From assembly GCA_041654355.1 (NCBI GenBank), contig JBAZDQ010000064.1:1-7714 (forward strand): a stretch of 7,714 bases of DNA, written 5' to 3'. The position numbers and the translations under genes are program-made. Within the stretch, counting starts at the first letter, position 1. Each line of letters opens with the position of its first letter. The DNA is from DMER64 sp041654355 (GTDB lineage: Bacteria > Bacteroidota > Bacteroidia > Bacteroidales > UBA932). Shown one piece after another: positions 5,952-7,714 of the stretch. Below the pieces are notes generated by a model. It had not been told where the DNA came from, made no database searches, and saw only the letters and a list, made by a program, of their open reading frames with translations.

Positions 5952-6796
5952 ACAAGCAAGCTTGGGTTCATATTCTTTAAGCTGTACACCCTGGAACGTA
6001 TATTTTGTGCCCAGTCCAGGTGAGACGTTGAATTGACAAACATTTGATGTGGGATTGGTTCTCCAATGATAACTTTTACTGTTTTATTCCTTTTCATAAA
6101 AATCTCACGGGGAAGGAGCATCAACTCCAGATTGGCTTTAATGTGAAACAAACGCCTTAACGAAAAGATCGTATAGAATAAAATTGAATTTCTCCCGTAA
6201 AAATAAATAGGTACAATGGCCCGGTCAGTTGCTATTGCTTTTCTAATAAAACTCTTTTGCCAAACAGTGTCCTGGATCTTTTTGTTGTATACACGTGACA
6301 CCTCCCCTGCCGGGAAATGTGTAATGGGTATATCCATTGCAAAAGTATGATCCAGGGCTTTAACATAGGCTTTTGAAGACCTGTCATATACGTTCACTGC
6401 AGCAATGAACGGATGCAATTGGGGAATCAACATAAAGGCATCGTTGGCTATGGCTTTCAGACGGCCGTATTTATCCGACACAATATGGGTCAGTATTAAT
6501 CCGTCCAATATCCCGTAAGGGTGGTTTGCTACAAAAAAGCATTTGCCGTTTTCGGGGAGATTTTCTTTCCCTTCAACCTCAATCGTGACGTTGAATTCTT
6601 CAATGATCTTATCCAGAAAATCTTTTCCGGAATACCCTGAATACTTATTGAGTATATGATTGATTCTATCTTGTTTGACAATTGAAAGGATCCATTTTAC
6701 TGCAAATGGCGGGATACGTGTCAGTAATTTTGAATTACTTTCACGTATAGCTTTTTCAATATCAATATATTTGTTGTCTTTTCCAGGCGCTGCCAT
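5948..6796 (-). CDS. PlsC-superfamily (lyso)lipid acyltransferase
   Basis: This is a 282-residue acyltransferase. The catalytic motif is NHPYGILDG (91-99), with His92 and Asp98 in the HX5D spacing seen in hemolysin-related, OlsA/GlsA-like enzymes rather than the classic HX4D. The substrate motif FPAGEVSR (161-168) follows, with VPIYFYGRNS further on as the block III/IV region. Such enzymes transfer an acyl chain from acyl-ACP or acyl-CoA to a lysolipid at the inner face of the membrane; the N-terminal segment from about 28 to 42 is amphipathic or hydrophobic and may sit on the membrane. The acceptor could be a lysophospholipid, an aminolipid precursor or another hydroxylated lipid; the sequence alone cannot decide. 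It is the first gene of the operon, reading leftward. The ATG at 6796 has no Shine-Dalgarno and lies behind a very AT-rich leader. Confidence 0.9.
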   Translation of the reverse strand: MAAPGKDNKYIDIEKAIRESNSKLLTRIPPFAVKWILSIVKQDRINHILNKYSGYSGKDFLDKIIEEFNVTIEVEGKENLPENGKCFFVANHPYGILDGLILTHIVSDKYGRLKAIANDAFMLIPQLHPFIAAVNVYDRSSKAYVKALDHTFAMDIPITHFPAGEVSRVYNKKIQDTVWQKSFIRKAIATDRAIVPIYFYGRNSILFYTIFSLRRLFHIKANLELMLLPREIFMKRNKTVKVIIGEPIPHQMFVNSTSHLDWAQNIRSRVYSLKNMNPSLLV

Positions 6797-6813
6797 ATAT
6801 AATATATAAACGC

Positions 6814-6821
6814 TAAATATA
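6814..6821 (-). promoter_or_regulatory. Candidate -7 box for the lipid operon
   Basis: On the minus strand the sequence reads TATATTTA, one mismatch from TAnnTTTG, 17 bp before the acyltransferase ATG. No well-placed TTG -33 element is seen. It sits in an AT-rich run where such matches are easy to find, so support is weak. Confidence 0.25.
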
Positions 6822-6841
6822 GATATATATTCCGGATAACC

Positions 6842-6900
6842 TAACTTTGCCGGGGCTTCCCCTTTTCTTATGCTGCCGGCAGTGCATGTGGGCTTGCAGC
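6842..6900. promoter_or_regulatory. GC-rich inverted repeats in the divergent spacer
   Basis: A TAACTTTG box (6842-6849, +) is followed at once by GGGGCTTCCCC (6852-6862) and TTTT, a small terminator-like hairpin. A perfect 10-bp palindrome, CTGCCGGCAG, lies at 6873-6882. GCTGC (6872-6876) and GCAGC (6896-6900) form a further inverted pair, followed by an A6 run. These contrast with the AT-rich DNA on either side. They could form an operator, a terminator or attenuator in a long leader of the lipoprotein gene, or separate the two divergent units. No coding potential was seen in 6797-6957. Confidence 0.35.
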
Positions 6901-6927
6901 AAAAAACAGAAGTATTCTTTTTCTGCT

Positions 6928-6935
6928 TATATTTG
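6928..6935 (+). promoter_or_regulatory. Candidate -7 box for the Cache lipoprotein gene
   Basis: TATATTTG is an exact match to TAnnTTTG and lies 22 bp before the ATG at 6958, which would give a leader of roughly 15-20 nt. A TTG exists at 6894-6896, but it is about 31 bp away, too far for a standard -33 element. Confidence 0.4.
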
Positions 6936-6957
6936 ATTTTATAAATCTGGTAACATT

Positions 6958-7714
6958 ATGAAAACTAAACAATTTCTTGCTCTTCTGGCATTAATTGTAC
7001 TGACTAATGCCTGTGGTAATGTTAAAGAAGCCGATATCCCTCCTGCCCTGACGTCGGCCGTAGCTTCTGTTTCTGCTTCGCTGGATAGTCTTAGCAATTC
7101 ACTCAGTACAGCAGCAGCCGGCCTTGCCCAGGTGGGTGCAGATACGGCAGTGGTCCGTTCCGAGTTGCAACGTCTCTGCAATGAATGTTCTTTTGGTTCA
7201 GAATTTGTTTTCACTACTCCGGAGGGCATCTTGCTGCTGGTAGAACCCGCTGTCTATTATCCCTCCCAGGGTTCAGACATCAGCGCTCAGGCCCACATCA
7301 TTAAGGCTTTCGAAACCAAACTGCCCGCGCTGAGTGATGTCTTTTCGGTAGTTGAAGGCTACCAGGCAGTGGTCCAGATCCATCCCATTTTGGCCGAAGA
7401 CCAGTTACTGGGCGGAGTAAGCGGCTTGTTTTCTCCGGCTGACTTGATTGCCCGGAATATTGTGCCCATTATTGGCGAAGAACCTGTGGAAATCTGGGTC
7501 ATGGAAAAAACAGGGGTGGTGCTTTATAGCGCCGATGCCTCTGGAATAGGACTTAATGTTTTTACCGACCCGAGTTATGAATCGTTCCCAAAGATGAGAC
7601 TTGCCTGCGAAAAGATTGCCGATGAACCCTCCGGAACGACCTCATTCCCCTGCTCCGAGTCTGACTCGGACAAGATCGTTAAACGCAAGGTCTTCTGGGA
7701 AACCCTGGTCCAGG
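6958..7714 (+). CDS. Cache/PDC-like sensor-domain lipoprotein (3' truncated)
   Basis: The frame runs from ATG 6958 to the right edge with no stop, giving 252 visible residues. A signal peptide (1-18, MKTKQFLALLALIVLTNA) precedes Cys19, the likely lipidation site; the residues before it (LTNA) are a loose lipobox of the kind seen in Bacteroidota. Residues about 30-75 are rich in Ala, Ser and Leu with heptad-like spacing, suggesting a helical stalk. From about 85 onward the sequence resembles a Cache (PDC) ligand-binding fold: PALSDVFSVVEGYQAV, then GGVSGLFSPADLI (152-164), VEIWVMEKTGVVLYS (177-191) and IGLNVFTDP (197-205), ending in VFWETLVQ where the family's last strands would begin. These domains bind small ligands outside the cytoplasm. 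No kinase, chemotaxis or cyclase output is visible, and a lipid anchor would preclude a cytoplasmic one, so it may work as a binding protein. No close homologue is recognised. By eye it is GC-richer than the kinase gene. Confidence 0.75.
   Translation, partial: MKTKQFLALLALIVLTNACGNVKEADIPPALTSAVASVSASLDSLSNSLSTAAAGLAQVGADTAVVRSELQRLCNECSFGSEFVFTTPEGILLLVEPAVYYPSQGSDISAQAHIIKAFETKLPALSDVFSVVEGYQAVVQIHPILAEDQLLGGVSGLFSPADLIARNIVPIIGEEPVEIWVMEKTGVVLYSADASGIGLNVFTDPSYESFPKMRLACEKIADEPSGTTSFPCSESDSDKIVKRKVFWETLVQ

Noticed and set aside
6939..7229. A 96-codon minus-strand open frame near the right end
   Set aside because: It is antisense to the Cache lipoprotein, which has a signal peptide, a lipidation cysteine and a domain-like sequence running to the edge; the minus-strand product resembles nothing.
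1..7714. tRNA, rRNA, CRISPR array, insertion sequence or attachment site
   Set aside because: No cloverleaf-like segment, spaced repeat series, transposase motif or paired terminal repeats were seen on reading the intergenic regions.

Overview
The window most likely comes from a member of the Bacteroidota, probably an environmental, Bacteroidales-like lineage. Four things point there. Several starts lie behind AT-rich leaders without a Shine-Dalgarno. Sequences matching the Bacteroidota -7 promoter element TAnnTTTG lie upstream of several genes. There is a LytS/LytTR kinase-regulator pair of the kind common in this phylum. The short ExbB-like and DUF3795 proteins also fit that phylum. This is inferred from protein and signal style; no marker gene is present.

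Layout from left to right. (1) Positions 2-808 (+) hold the C-terminal 268 residues of a radical SAM enzyme resembling the B12-dependent class found in lipid-biosynthesis clusters; its N-terminus lies outside the window. (2) Converging on it after only 25 bp is a two-gene minus-strand unit, 1641 to 834: a small MotA/TolQ/ExbB-like membrane protein, overlapping by 11 bp with a cysteine-rich DUF3795 zinc-ribbon protein. (3) A 209-bp upstream region (the ATG of the kinase lies slightly further on, at 1863) separates this from a plus-strand two-component pair: a four-helix LytS/YehU-type histidine kinase (1863-2924) and a LytTR response regulator (2917-3618), overlapping by 8 bp. (4) After a 240-bp convergent spacer comes a minus-strand three-gene operon (6796 to 3859): a PlsC-superfamily acyltransferase, a class I methyltransferase resembling mycobacterial phthiotriol methyltransferase, and a large lipoprotein calcineurin-like phosphoesterase. 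The first two overlap by 4 bp (ATGA) and the last two are 8 bp apart. (5) A 161-bp divergent region with short GC-rich inverted repeats and promoter-like boxes leads to a plus-strand lipoprotein with a Cache/PDC-like sensor domain (6958 to the right edge). It has no stop in the window and is truncated.

How the genes may work together. The acyltransferase-methyltransferase-phosphoesterase operon reads as a compact envelope-lipid tailoring unit: acylation on the cytoplasmic face, methylation of a lipid-like substrate, and phosphate or nucleotide hydrolysis by a membrane-anchored enzyme. The lipid-type B12/radical SAM fragment at the left edge is suggestive company but is not in the same transcript. 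The LytS/LytTR pair has no obvious target beyond possible autoregulation; degenerate LytTR-like repeats lie in front of it. No mobile element, RNA gene or CRISPR array was seen. By eye the two edge genes look more GC-rich than the kinase/regulator and ExbB-like genes, so the window may be compositionally mosaic.
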